Of a stretch of 64,000 nt of DNA, positions 55,169-64,000 are shown piece after piece. Source of the DNA: Leptospiraceae bacterium. GTDB taxonomy: Bacteria > Spirochaetota > Leptospiria > Leptospirales > Leptonemataceae. The notes beneath the pieces are model-generated. The model saw only the letters and a list, made by a program, of their open reading frames with translations. It made no database searches and was not told where the DNA came from. The position numbers and the translations under genes are program-made. The stretch lies in the NCBI GenBank assembly GCA_026418015.1, contig JAOACE010000016.1:113510-177509 (forward strand), given 5' to 3'. Numbering within the stretch: position 1 is the stretch's first letter; every line of letters starts with the position of its first letter.

Positions 55169-56206
55169 ATGTTAGATAACAATCTAAAAGATATCCTAAA
55201 AAGTATTGTATCGTTTATCATCTTAGTTGTTTTAGTGTTTGCTTTTAAGCATTCTATTTTGGACGCAAATAATATTCCCAGTGGCTCGATGATTCCTACT
55301 CTGAAAATTGGAGATTATTTATTCGTTAATAAAATGCGCTTTTCTTTGTATTTCCCGTTTACTTATTATCAAATTTTACACATTGATGATCCTGTACGAG
55401 GCGATATTGTAACATTTGTTCCACCAAGAGATCCTTCTAAAAACTATGTAAAAAGAATTATTGGTATGCCTAACGATAGAATACGAATTCGCAATATATC
55501 GATATGTGATCCCACATTACCGATAAAAAGGGCAAAAAAAACGTTGTATCAATGTAACCAAGAAAGCGAGAAAAAAAATTTAATACCAATCATAGCATAT
55601 GTAGAATATAAAGAAAATGATCAGGGAGAGTGGAAACACTTCGACATAGAAGAAATCGATTACGATAAAGCTTACGAAATTCTGCATGATTCCGATAGTA
55701 TAAGAGTTCTCTATCCAGAAGATAGAAATAATCAAGGTTATTTGCCTGTACTTTTTAGAGAAAGCATTAATGGTCATATTCATTATTTCGTAGAAACAGC
55801 AGAAATGATGGTGCCTGATTCTCTATGTAGCGAAATAGAAACAACAGGTTGTATTATTCCAGAAAATCATTATTTTATGATGGGGGATAATCGAGATGAT
55901 TCCCAAGATTCCCGATTTTGGCAAGTAGGTCCTATAACCCGCAACAAAATCCTAGGAAAACCATTGCTGATTTATTTTAGTATTGATTGGAAAGATCAGA
56001 TCTGTTTTGCATATTATGAATATCTTGGAGGCAAATATGGTTTTTCGATAAAGGATTTTCCTCCAGAAAAGCAATCAAGATTTTGTTCAATTTATGACAT
56101 TAATCTTTATAACGAAGATATTTTTACTTATATAAAACGAACGATATTCTATCGACTGCCAAGAATGAATGTAAGATGGTATAGAATCGGAACAATCCTA
56201 GAATAG
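55169..56206 (+). CDS. lepB: Signal peptidase I
   Basis: Cleaves signal peptides at the inner-membrane outer face. One N-terminal helix (about 12-27), then NIPSGSMIPTL with the catalytic Ser40, GDIVTFVPP, the general-base Lys95 in NYVKRIIGMP, and MGDNRDDSQDSRFWG-like MGDNRDDSQDSRFW near 237-250. 345 aa is larger than the usual 200-320, with inserts in the beta domain and a C-terminal extension of about 80 residues containing several Cys (SRFCSIY). No Shine-Dalgarno seen. Followed by the atp cluster ten bases away. Confidence 0.95.
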   Translation: MLDNNLKDILKSIVSFIILVVLVFAFKHSILDANNIPSGSMIPTLKIGDYLFVNKMRFSLYFPFTYYQILHIDDPVRGDIVTFVPPRDPSKNYVKRIIGMPNDRIRIRNISICDPTLPIKRAKKTLYQCNQESEKKNLIPIIAYVEYKENDQGEWKHFDIEEIDYDKAYEILHDSDSIRVLYPEDRNNQGYLPVLFRESINGHIHYFVETAEMMVPDSLCSEIETTGCIIPENHYFMMGDNRDDSQDSRFWQVGPITRNKILGKPLLIYFSIDWKDQICFAYYEYLGGKYGFSIKDFPPEKQSRFCSIYDINLYNEDIFTYIKRTIFYRLPRMNVRWYRIGTILE

Positions 56207-56215
56207 GAAATAGCA

Positions 56216-56608
56216 TTGAATAAAAAACAAAAAGACCCAAATATGCCTCAGCAAGAAATTACTCCCATTCAGTTTATGGGGATTATTTTTGCTATTGTTT
56301 TTGAATTTTTGGGATTTTTGTTGTTTTTTGGAATCGTAGGATATTTGGTTCAAAAAAAACTTTTTGATGATAACCCAATGGTTCTAACAATTTCTATCTT
56401 TATAGGAATGATGGTAGGAATTTATTACATGTATAATCGAACTAAAAATATTTCTAAAATACGTATTGCAAAATTAAAAAAAGAATCGATGAACCAAGTT
56501 TTTTTTAATCGAGAGAAAGAAACCAAAGAACGGATAGAAAAAACGAAAAAAGAAATCAAAGATTATACAAAAAAAATGGATCAATATTTTAAAAAAAATG
56601 ATCAATAA
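56216..56608 (+). CDS. AtpZ/AtpI-like small membrane protein
   Basis: 130 aa with two hydrophobic helices (about 20-45 and 53-75) and a charged Lys/Glu coiled-coil tail (REKETKERIEKTKKEIKDY). FEFLGFLLFFGIVGYLVQKK resembles the AtpZ family, found ahead of many atp operons. The start is TTG 56216 with AGGAAA eight bases upstream; it lies ten bases after lepB. Role: assembly or ion supply of the Fo sector; inferred from position and shape. Confidence 0.6.
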   Translation: MNKKQKDPNMPQQEITPIQFMGIIFAIVFEFLGFLLFFGIVGYLVQKKLFDDNPMVLTISIFIGMMVGIYYMYNRTKNISKIRIAKLKKESMNQVFFNREKETKERIEKTKKEIKDYTKKMDQYFKKNDQ

Positions 56609-56936
56609 AAAATATTTTGATCATACGATTTTGTTATCGATACCATTATCATTATTGGTGAACTCATATTTTTTTTCTTTTAATCTTAAAAATTTTGTGA
56701 TTTCTTATGGAGGAATCTTTGTAACAATTCCCTTCTTTTATTGGTTTTATTATAAATATTATGGTAAATTCGATATAAAAGGACTGATTGTGATTCAGTT
56801 AGAAATTCTTTTGCATTTTTTTTACACAATGGCACTATTATTTTATAATGAATATTCCATAGTTTACAATTTTTTAATTTTTTTAATCGTTTATTATTGT
56901 TTTAAGCTTGCCATCCTAATTGGTTTAAAAAAATAA
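56598..56936 (+). CDS. AtpI-like membrane protein
   Basis: 112 aa with four hydrophobic helices and few charged residues (LLSIPLSLLVNSYFF, ISYGGIFVTIPFFYWFYY, LEILLHFFYTMALLFYN, FLIFLIVYYCFKLAIL). Fits the shape of AtpI, but the sequence is too divergent to be sure. Overlaps the preceding gene by 11 bases and lies 13 bases before atpB. Confidence 0.5.
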   Translation: MINKKYFDHTILLSIPLSLLVNSYFFSFNLKNFVISYGGIFVTIPFFYWFYYKYYGKFDIKGLIVIQLEILLHFFYTMALLFYNEYSIVYNFLIFLIVYYCFKLAILIGLKK

Positions 56937-56949
56937 TACCTTATACACC

Positions 56950-58011
56950 ATGAAAACTAAAAGAATTATAATAACTTTTTTAATATTTTTTATTGTAAAT
57001 TTTCTTTATGGTAATACAGATAAAAGCGAAAGCCATGATGAAAAACCTTCTTTTGACGAAGTGCTAAGCCATCATTTGATGGATTCCCCTATTTTTGAGT
57101 TTAATATAGGTGGAAGAAAAGTTTATCAAGGAGAGCCTGGCTTTGATGAAGATCCTTATAGAAGGTATATCTTTAAAGACGAAAAAGGTTTTTACAAATA
57201 TGAAGGTGGAATTCCTCTACATATAACCAAACGTGTTGCTATGATGTGGGTTGTTGCAATTCTATTGATTTTGGTTTTTGTCAAAGCTGCAAATGCTATC
57301 GCAAAAGATCCTCTTAAAATTAATGGAAGATTTGCAAACATGGTAGAAGTGCTTTTCGAATTTGTTCGCAAAGATATTGCAGAATCCAATATGCATCATC
57401 CCAGTGGATTGTTTTTAGGTTATATTTTAACAGCATTCTTTTTTGTTTTATTCAGTAATTTATTGGGATTATTTCCACCTTTTGGAGAAATTGCGGAGAT
57501 GATTTATTCTTCTATTACGGGACATCATGCACCACACGGAGAGGGGCAACTTCCATCTCCCATAATAGCTATATGGCCAGGTATTACTGTGACTGGAGAT
57601 ATAGCTGTAACGTTTACATTAGCTGCATTTACAACAATATTAATTTGGGCTGCTGGATTTAAGTATCAAGGTGTGCAATTTATTTGGCATGCTGTCCCAG
57701 GTGGCGTTCCTTGGTGGTTATTTCCAATTATGTGGCCTATTGAATTTATTATTAGCCCATTAGCAAAGGGTTTTGCTTTAATGATCCGGCTTTTAGCAAA
57801 CATGACTGCTGGACACGTTGTAATCTTGGTTATTGCTAGCTTTATTTTTGAATTTTCTAAATGGACATTTTTAACTGTATTCGTTGCATCTTTATCGGTC
57901 TTTGGTATGACTTTTATGTATATATTAGAAATACTTGTAGCATTTTTACAAGCGTTTATTTTTACATTGCTTTCTTCTATTTTTATTGGATTGAGTATGC
58001 ATAGACATTAA
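56950..58011 (+). CDS. atpB: ATP synthase Fo subunit a
   Basis: Membrane channel subunit of the proton-translocating ATP synthase. A cleavable-looking signal (FLIFFIVNFLYGN) and a polar N-terminal domain of about 65 residues precede the helices, a form seen in Leptospira and Bacteroidetes relatives. The essential Arg is in MIRLLANMTAGH, and GLFPPFGE and WPIEFIISPLAKGFAL lie in helices around it. 353 aa. First of the structural genes; atpE follows 49 bases later. Confidence 0.94.
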   Translation: MKTKRIIITFLIFFIVNFLYGNTDKSESHDEKPSFDEVLSHHLMDSPIFEFNIGGRKVYQGEPGFDEDPYRRYIFKDEKGFYKYEGGIPLHITKRVAMMWVVAILLILVFVKAANAIAKDPLKINGRFANMVEVLFEFVRKDIAESNMHHPSGLFLGYILTAFFFVLFSNLLGLFPPFGEIAEMIYSSITGHHAPHGEGQLPSPIIAIWPGITVTGDIAVTFTLAAFTTILIWAAGFKYQGVQFIWHAVPGGVPWWLFPIMWPIEFIISPLAKGFALMIRLLANMTAGHVVILVIASFIFEFSKWTFLTVFVASLSVFGMTFMYILEILVAFLQAFIFTLLSSIFIGLSMHRH

Positions 58012-58060
58012 ACGTAAAAATAAAATTTAATAATTTTTTAAAAATTTTAAGGAGGAACAA

Positions 58061-58345
58061 ATGATTAGTTTAGCATTTATTGGAGTTGGCTTGGGAATAG
58101 GATTGGTTGTGATTGGAGCAGCGTACGGAATTGGAAAGATTGGTTCTTCTGCAACAGAAAGTGTTAGTAGACAACCAGAGGCAGCAGGTTCTATTCAATT
58201 AGCGATGATTATTTCTGCAGCATTGATTGAAGGTGTTGCATTGTTCGCACTTGTTATTGCATTCCAAATGGGTGGAAAATTAACAGTCGAAGTATTGAAC
58301 AAATTTGCAGAAAAGCCAGCTGTTGTAGAACAAACCGGAAAATAA
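58061..58345 (+). CDS. atpE: ATP synthase Fo subunit c
   Basis: Rotor-ring proteolipid. Two helices joined by the polar loop ESVSRQPEA (Arg-Gln-Pro). The ion-carrying Glu57 is in ALIEGVALFAL; the Na+-specific Gln of helix 1 and the Ser-Thr after the Glu are absent (Glu-Gly-Val here), so protons are the likely coupling ion. 94 aa, with a C-terminal tail of about 20 residues longer than most. Strong AAGGAGG. A perfect hairpin overlaps its stop, see 58331. Confidence 0.95.
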   Translation: MISLAFIGVGLGIGLVVIGAAYGIGKIGSSATESVSRQPEAAGSIQLAMIISAALIEGVALFALVIAFQMGGKLTVEVLNKFAEKPAVVEQTGK

Positions 58346-58363
58346 TCCGGTTTGTCTTCTTTT
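58331..58363 (+). terminator. Hairpin overlapping the atpE stop codon
   Basis: CAAACCGG / CCGGTTTG (58331-58338 and 58347-58354) perfect eight-base stem with an eight-base loop containing the stop codon, then TCTTCTTTT. Either a partial terminator or a 3' stabiliser favouring excess atpE message over atpF. Confidence 0.6.
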
Positions 58364-58384
58364 AAATACTATTGGAGGTAGGTT

Positions 58385-58906
58385 ATGAACATCATTCTTG
58401 CAGGTGGAATTGCATTACTAGATATTAACCCTGGTTTGGTAATTTGGACCACATTAACATTTATTATCGTTGCAATCATTCTGTATGTATTTGCATGGAA
58501 AAAGATCATTGTTGCATTAGATACACGAGCACAATATATAGAAAATAACATTAAAGAAGCAGAACGTTTAAAAAAAGAAGCAGAAGCTAAATTCGAAGAA
58601 TATCAAAATAAGATGATCGATTTAAAACAAGAAGCACAAGAGATTTTACAAGAAGCAAAAAAAGATGCAGATGTTTTAAAAGACGAAATTATCAAAAAAG
58701 CTAAAGAAGAAGCAGAAGAATTGCGAAGAAGAGCACAAAAAGAGATTAATTTAGCAAAAGAATCTGCAATCGAAGAAATTCATAATTATGCAATAGAGTT
58801 ATCGATGGAGATAACAAAAAAAGTCATCAATAAAACTCTATCTAAAGAAGAACATAAACGCCTTTTAGAAGAAACTTTAAAAGAGTTAAATAAATCCCAA
58901 AATTAA
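58385..58906 (+). CDS. atpF: ATP synthase Fo subunit b
   Basis: Peripheral stalk. One N-terminal helix (LVIWTTLTFIIVAIILYVFAW) then a long coiled coil rich in Glu/Lys/Ala (NNIKEAERLKKEAEAKFEEY and following), ending in a segment that binds delta. 173 aa. SD GGAGG nine bases upstream. atpH follows after nine bases. Confidence 0.94.
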   Translation: MNIILAGGIALLDINPGLVIWTTLTFIIVAIILYVFAWKKIIVALDTRAQYIENNIKEAERLKKEAEAKFEEYQNKMIDLKQEAQEILQEAKKDADVLKDEIIKKAKEEAEELRRRAQKEINLAKESAIEEIHNYAIELSMEITKKVINKTLSKEEHKRLLEETLKELNKSQN

Positions 58907-58915
58907 GGATTTCCT

Positions 58916-59476
58916 ATGATATTTGAACAATTGCCAGAATCCTATGCAAAAGCATTGCTGGATTTAACAAAAGGCAAAGAAGAAGAAACCTTAGAATATT
59001 TAAAAGAGATTCAAAATATAATAAAGAAAGATAAACAAATTGAACATTTTTTCTTAAATCCTGCAACAAGTCGAAATATAAAGATAGAAATAATCAAGAA
59101 AATATTTAAAGATTATCTTCCAGAGATATTGCTAAACTTTCTTTGTGTTTTAGCAAAGAATGAAAGATTTGAATTATTACCTCAAATCGAAGAAATATAT
59201 CGTTATTATTACGATCAAATGAATCAGATTTTACCAGTAAAAGTAATTACTGCAATAGAATTAGACGAAGAAACAAAAAAAACTATAGAAAATGTTCTAT
59301 CAAAATATTTCAATAAAAAGGTCGATTTAGAATTTTATGTAAAACCACAAATTATTGGTGGAATCGTAATTCAAAGTCAAGGATACGAAATAGATGATAG
59401 TATACAAACAAAATTACGTTTTATTTATAAAAATTTAAAAAATACTAAATTAACTGGAGTAGTATATGAAGATTAA
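58916..59476 (+). CDS. atpH: ATP synthase F1 subunit delta
   Basis: Links the stalk to F1. SYAKALLDL (family opening), then [10 protein letters not shown], and a C-terminal [15 protein letters not shown]; the C-terminal [12 protein letters not shown] strand carries the GGxxI motif. 186 aa, normal. Overlaps the atpA start by 11 bases. Confidence 0.92.
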   Translation: MIFEQLPESYAKALLDLTKGKEEETLEYLKEIQNIIKKDKQIEHFFLNPATSRNIKIEIIKKIFKDYLPEILLNFLCVLAKNERFELLPQIEEIYRYYYDQMNQILPVKVITAIELDEETKKTIENVLSKYFNKKVDLEFYVKPQIIGGIVIQSQGYEIDDSIQTKLRFIYKNLKNTKLTGVVYED

Positions 59477-61007
59477 AGTCGACGAAGTTGTCAATTTACT
59501 AAAAAAAGAAATTCAAAGTTTCGAAAAAAGTACAGATTTAACTGAATACGGTGAATTAATATCTGTTGGTGATGGTATTGCTAGAATTTATGGTTTAGAA
59601 AATGTAATGTCTAACGAAATGGTTGAGTTCGAAGATGGTACCATAGGATTAGCTTTTAACTTAGAAGAATCTTCTGTTGGTGTGGTAATATTAGGTGATT
59701 ATGAACAACTAAAAGAAGGTGATAAAGTTAAAAGAACTGGTAAAATTTTACAAGTTCCCGTTGGAAACGAATTACTCGGAAGAATTGTCGATCCATTAGG
59801 AAGACCATTAGATGGTGGACCACAAATCAAAGGCGAAATGACCTATCCAGTAGAAAGAATTGCACCTGGTATAGCGACAAGAGAACCAGTAAAGATTCCT
59901 CTACAAACAGGTATAAAAGCTATCGATTCGATGATACCTATTGGTAGGGGACAACGCGAATTAATTATTGGTGATAGAAATACAGGTAAAACAGCAATTG
60001 CAATAGATACAATTATCAATCAGAAAGGACAAGATGTAATTTGCGTTTATGTTGCAATTGGACAAAAAGCATCTAAAGTAGCAGCTGTTGCAGAAAAATT
60101 AAAAAAATACGGAGCAATGGATTATACCATCATTGTTTCTGCTTCCGCATCTGATCCAGCACCACTACAATATCTTGCACCTTATGCTGGATGTGCGATG
60201 GCAGAATATTTTATGTACGAACATGGAAGACATACTCTAGTAATTTACGACGATTTATCAAAACAAGCTAATGCATACAGACAAATGTCCTTGTTATTAA
60301 GAAGACCACCAGGTAGGGAAGCATATCCAGGGGATGTTTTTTACTTGCATAGTAGGTTGTTAGAAAGAGCAGCAAAGTTAAACGATAAATATGGTGGTGG
60401 TTCTTTGACTGCATTACCAATTGTAGAAACACAAGAAGGAGAGGTTTCTGCTTATATTCCTACAAATGTTATTTCAATTACAGATGGGCAAATATATTTG
60501 CAACCTGGTTTATTTGCAGCAGGTCAACGTCCAGCTGTGGATGTTGGTATATCAGTTAGTAGGGTAGGTGGTAGTGCGCAAATCAAAGCAATGAAAAGTG
60601 TTGCAGGTAGACTAAGGTTGGATCAAGCACAATTTAAGGCATTGGAAGCATTTGCTCAGTTAGGTACAGAGTTAGACCCAGCAACACAAGCACAATTAGA
60701 CAGAGGATATAGGGTAATGGAAGTGTTAAAACAAGATGAATCTGATCCTTATCCTGTTGAAGATCAAGTTGTAGTAATTTTCGCGGTTACCAGAGGATTA
60801 ATGGATAAAATTCCTGTTCCTAAAATACGCGATTTTGAAAAAAAATTACTTGAATACTTAAAAGAATCTCATCCCGAAATACTAAAATCGATCGCTACAA
60901 AAAAAGTGATCGAAAACGAATCTGCATTAGAATCAGTTATTAAAGAATATGTTGATGCATATTTAACTGGTCAATCAGCTGATGTGCGATTAAAACAAGT
61001 ATCCTAA
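59466..61007 (+). CDS. atpA: ATP synthase F1 subunit alpha
   Basis: Regulatory nucleotide-binding subunit of F1. Walker A GDRNTGKT near residues 169-176; [13 protein letters not shown]; Walker [12 protein letters not shown]; signature [20 protein letters not shown]; and the Arg of [10 protein letters not shown] (arginine finger). 513 aa. Begins inside the end of atpH. Complete and conserved throughout. Confidence 0.98.
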   Translation: MKIKVDEVVNLLKKEIQSFEKSTDLTEYGELISVGDGIARIYGLENVMSNEMVEFEDGTIGLAFNLEESSVGVVILGDYEQLKEGDKVKRTGKILQVPVGNELLGRIVDPLGRPLDGGPQIKGEMTYPVERIAPGIATREPVKIPLQTGIKAIDSMIPIGRGQRELIIGDRNTGKTAIAIDTIINQKGQDVICVYVAIGQKASKVAAVAEKLKKYGAMDYTIIVSASASDPAPLQYLAPYAGCAMAEYFMYEHGRHTLVIYDDLSKQANAYRQMSLLLRRPPGREAYPGDVFYLHSRLLERAAKLNDKYGGGSLTALPIVETQEGEVSAYIPTNVISITDGQIYLQPGLFAAGQRPAVDVGISVSRVGGSAQIKAMKSVAGRLRLDQAQFKALEAFAQLGTELDPATQAQLDRGYRVMEVLKQDESDPYPVEDQVVVIFAVTRGLMDKIPVPKIRDFEKKLLEYLKESHPEILKSIATKKVIENESALESVIKEYVDAYLTGQSADVRLKQVS

Positions 61008-61020
61008 TTAAGGAGAAGAT

Positions 61021-61893
61021 ATGGCTGGTTTAAAAGAAGTCAAAAAGAGAATCGGTTCTGTTAAAAATATTCGAAAAATAACCAAAACTATGGAAATGGT
61101 TTCTGCTGCGAAATCAAGAAAAATGATGAACCGCGTACATGATTCTCAACCTTATGGAAAAAAGATCTTCGAATTGATGGAAAAATTATCTACTTATGGG
61201 GCAAACATAGAGAGCCCCTTTCTAAAACCAAAAGAAAATCCACGACAATATATTCTATTAGTAATTACAGCAAATCGAGGTCTTTGTGGTGCTTATAACT
61301 CCAATGTATTGAAGTTAGCAAGACAAAGAATTAAAGAATTGCAAGAGCAAAAAAAAGAAGTTAAACTCTATGTTATAGGAAAAAAAGCTGCTTCTTACTT
61401 TAAGTTTATTCGATTCCCCGTAGAAAAGGTCTATACAAATTTCGAAGATAACTTTAAATTCGAGCAAGCAAAAGAACTGATGGATCTTTTTACAGAGAAA
61501 TTTTTAAAAGGTGAGTTCGATATATTAGAAGTGATTTCTACGCATTATTATTCATCCACATCTCAGAAACCAGAGGTAAAACAACTTTTGCCCCTTATAA
61601 GTGATATTGCAAAAGGAAAAGAAAAAAAGGTTCAAACGAATATAATCATGCTCCCTTCCAAAGAAGAAATTCTAAAAAAAATCATTCCTCATATACTTGA
61701 ATATTCCATTTATAAACTGATATTAGAAGCAGTAACATCAGAACAAATTTATCGAAGGATTGCGATGAAATCTGCATCTGATGCAGCAAATGATATGACA
61801 AAATCCTTAACGCGTTTATACAACCGAAAACGACAAGGTAAGATTACACAAGAAATATCAGAAATCGTAGCAGGAGCAGATGCAATAAAATAA
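61021..61893 (+). CDS. atpG: ATP synthase F1 subunit gamma
   Basis: Central rotor shaft. N-terminal coiled coil (RIGSVKNIRKITKTMEMVSAAK), then ITANRGLCGAYN, and the C-terminal ASDAANDMTKSLTRLYNRKRQ helix, with EIVAGADA at the end. 290 aa. SD AAGGAG ahead of ATG 61021. Complete. Confidence 0.97.
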   Translation: MAGLKEVKKRIGSVKNIRKITKTMEMVSAAKSRKMMNRVHDSQPYGKKIFELMEKLSTYGANIESPFLKPKENPRQYILLVITANRGLCGAYNSNVLKLARQRIKELQEQKKEVKLYVIGKKAASYFKFIRFPVEKVYTNFEDNFKFEQAKELMDLFTEKFLKGEFDILEVISTHYYSSTSQKPEVKQLLPLISDIAKGKEKKVQTNIIMLPSKEEILKKIIPHILEYSIYKLILEAVTSEQIYRRIAMKSASDAANDMTKSLTRLYNRKRQGKITQEISEIVAGADAIK

Positions 61894-61907
61894 TCAAACA
61901 ATCATAA

Positions 61908-63347
<1,440 letters not shown>

Positions 63348-63351
63348 TAAC

Positions 63352-63380
63352 AACCCCTTTTGGGGTTTTTTTATTTTTTT
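63352..63380 (+). terminator. Strong terminator between atpD and atpC
   Basis: AACCCC / GGGGTT (63352-63357 and 63362-63367), four-base T loop, followed by six T and a further T-run. A near-perfect Rho-independent terminator inside the operon. Confidence 0.8.
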
Positions 63381-63396
63381 TAATTAGGAAAAGTAT

Positions 63397-63798
63397 ATGC
63401 AAAATCAAGAATTATACATTTCAATCGTATCACCATCAAAACCATTATACGAAGGTAAAGTTACTTCTGTAATTTTACCATTATACGACGGACTTGCGGG
63501 AATTCTAAAAAATCATGCAGAAATGATGGCAGAGTTAGGACCTGGCAAATTATATGTGAAAAACGAAGATGATGAAATAGTTTTTTTCATTAACGGTGGT
63601 TTTGTAGAAGTTTCTAAGAATAAAATCACAGTTTTAGCAAACGAGGCATACAAAAAAGAAGATTTAAATAAAGAGATTGTACAAAAAGAATATCAACAAA
63701 TCCAAAGCATTAAAGCAAGAGGAGATGAACAAATTCAAGAAAAATTACAAAAATTAAATGCAGTAAGAAATAAACTCTCTTTTCTTAAAGAAAAATAA
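63397..63798 (+). CDS. atpC: ATP synthase F1 subunit epsilon
   Basis: Rotor subunit and regulator. The N-terminal beta sandwich begins ISIVSPSKPLYEGKVTSVILP, followed by GILKNHAEMMAELGPGKLYV and FINGGFVEVSKNKITVLANEA. The C-terminal helices (about 90-133) are complete, so inhibition is possible. 133 aa. Separated from atpD by a terminator, so its expression may depend on read-through or on its own promoter. Confidence 0.95.
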   Translation: MQNQELYISIVSPSKPLYEGKVTSVILPLYDGLAGILKNHAEMMAELGPGKLYVKNEDDEIVFFINGGFVEVSKNKITVLANEAYKKEDLNKEIVQKEYQQIQSIKARGDEQIQEKLQKLNAVRNKLSFLKEK

Positions 63799-63903
63799 AA
63801 GTTGACTTTTTTTCTTTTTTTTCTTAAAATAATCCAATAAAACTATAAATTGATCATTTTAAATTATTGGAATAGTTTCCGATAATTTAAGAAAGTTTTT
63901 TTT

Positions 63904-64000
63904 ATGAATCAAAATTATAATTCTAATAAAACAAACCAAGAAGAAGATTTAGATATTGATTTTGAATCCCTTGATTTACCTGATCTATCTTTTGATTCAA
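63904..64000 (+). CDS. Start of an acidic protein, truncated by window end
   Basis: Only the first 32 codons are present: Asn-rich N-terminus, then Asp/Glu/Leu-rich stretch (EEDLDIDFESLDLPDLSFDS). No family recognised. A GATAAT lies at 63881-63886, 17 bases upstream of ATG. Reading continues out of the window. Confidence 0.5.
   Translation, partial: MNQNYNSNKTNQEEDLDIDFESLDLPDLSFDS

Noticed and set aside
58061..58345. Sodium-type ATP synthase c ring
   Set aside because: The Gln in helix 1 and Ser/Thr next to the Glu that define Na+ binding are absent.

Overview
The window is a gene-dense, AT-rich (roughly 30% G+C by eye) chromosomal segment. The best guess is an aerobic spirochaete related to Leptospirales. 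The support is indirect: many secreted lipoproteins have spirochaete-style lipoboxes (short hydrophobic stretch ending in FSC, FNC or HC); there is an outer-membrane barrel resembling leptospiral surface proteins; the RsbU/SpoIIE phosphatase and free-standing STAS antagonists are of the kind common in Leptospira; and delta-60-repeat and VWA lipoproteins are present beside a full aerobic cytochrome oxidase locus. No rRNA, tRNA, phage, IS or CRISPR was seen, so the taxonomic call is an inference.

Layout. 1-8.5 kb: end of nth, a degenerate acyl-adenylate enzyme, a SCO protein, NamZ-like muramidase, hotdog thioesterase, HAD phosphatase, UvrD helicase, OppD-type ATPase and rppH. 8.8-14.7 kb: aspS, an MFS carrier, a delta-60 repeat lipoprotein and an M20 peptidase. 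14.9-19.5 kb: sco-coxB-coxA-coxC-coxD for a caa3-type, A2-class oxidase. 19.6-31.8 kb: DinB, alpha/beta hydrolase, a coupled aroC/pseudo-protease/SDR/folB operon, a membrane SpoIIE phosphatase with TPR tail, several secreted proteins of unknown role, and tgt. 32-47 kb: STAS protein, LysM lipoprotein, metK, b561-like membrane protein plus YceI, START-domain protein, tsaE-tsaB-rnr, barrel protein, SGNH and alpha/beta hydrolases, GNAT, queE, SUKH-like protein. 47-55 kb: a broken delta-60 lipoprotein, a dicarboxylate symporter, hydrolase, CoA-binding protein, STAS-trpC, and two tandem VWA proteins, one with a poly-A frameshift. 55-64 kb: lepB, then atpZ/I-like genes and the complete F1Fo ATP synthase operon, followed by the start of an acidic protein.

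How the genes work together: the oxidase (with two copper chaperones) and ATP synthase form the two ends of aerobic energy conservation. queE and tgt serve queuosine, and tsaB/tsaE serve t6A. aroC and trpC belong to aromatic synthesis, and folB with an SDR to pterin metabolism. The cell envelope is heavily represented.

The most notable signals are: (1) a recurring TTGA(C/T)-type -35 box placed 33-36 nt before start codons that lack a Shine-Dalgarno, which predicts widespread leaderless mRNAs; (2) two surface-lipoprotein genes frameshifted at poly-A tracts just after the lipobox; (3) three enzyme-fold proteins that have lost their catalytic residues; (4) hairpins inside the atp operon, after atpE and between atpD and atpC; (5) an apparent preference for C-ending codons before GAA.
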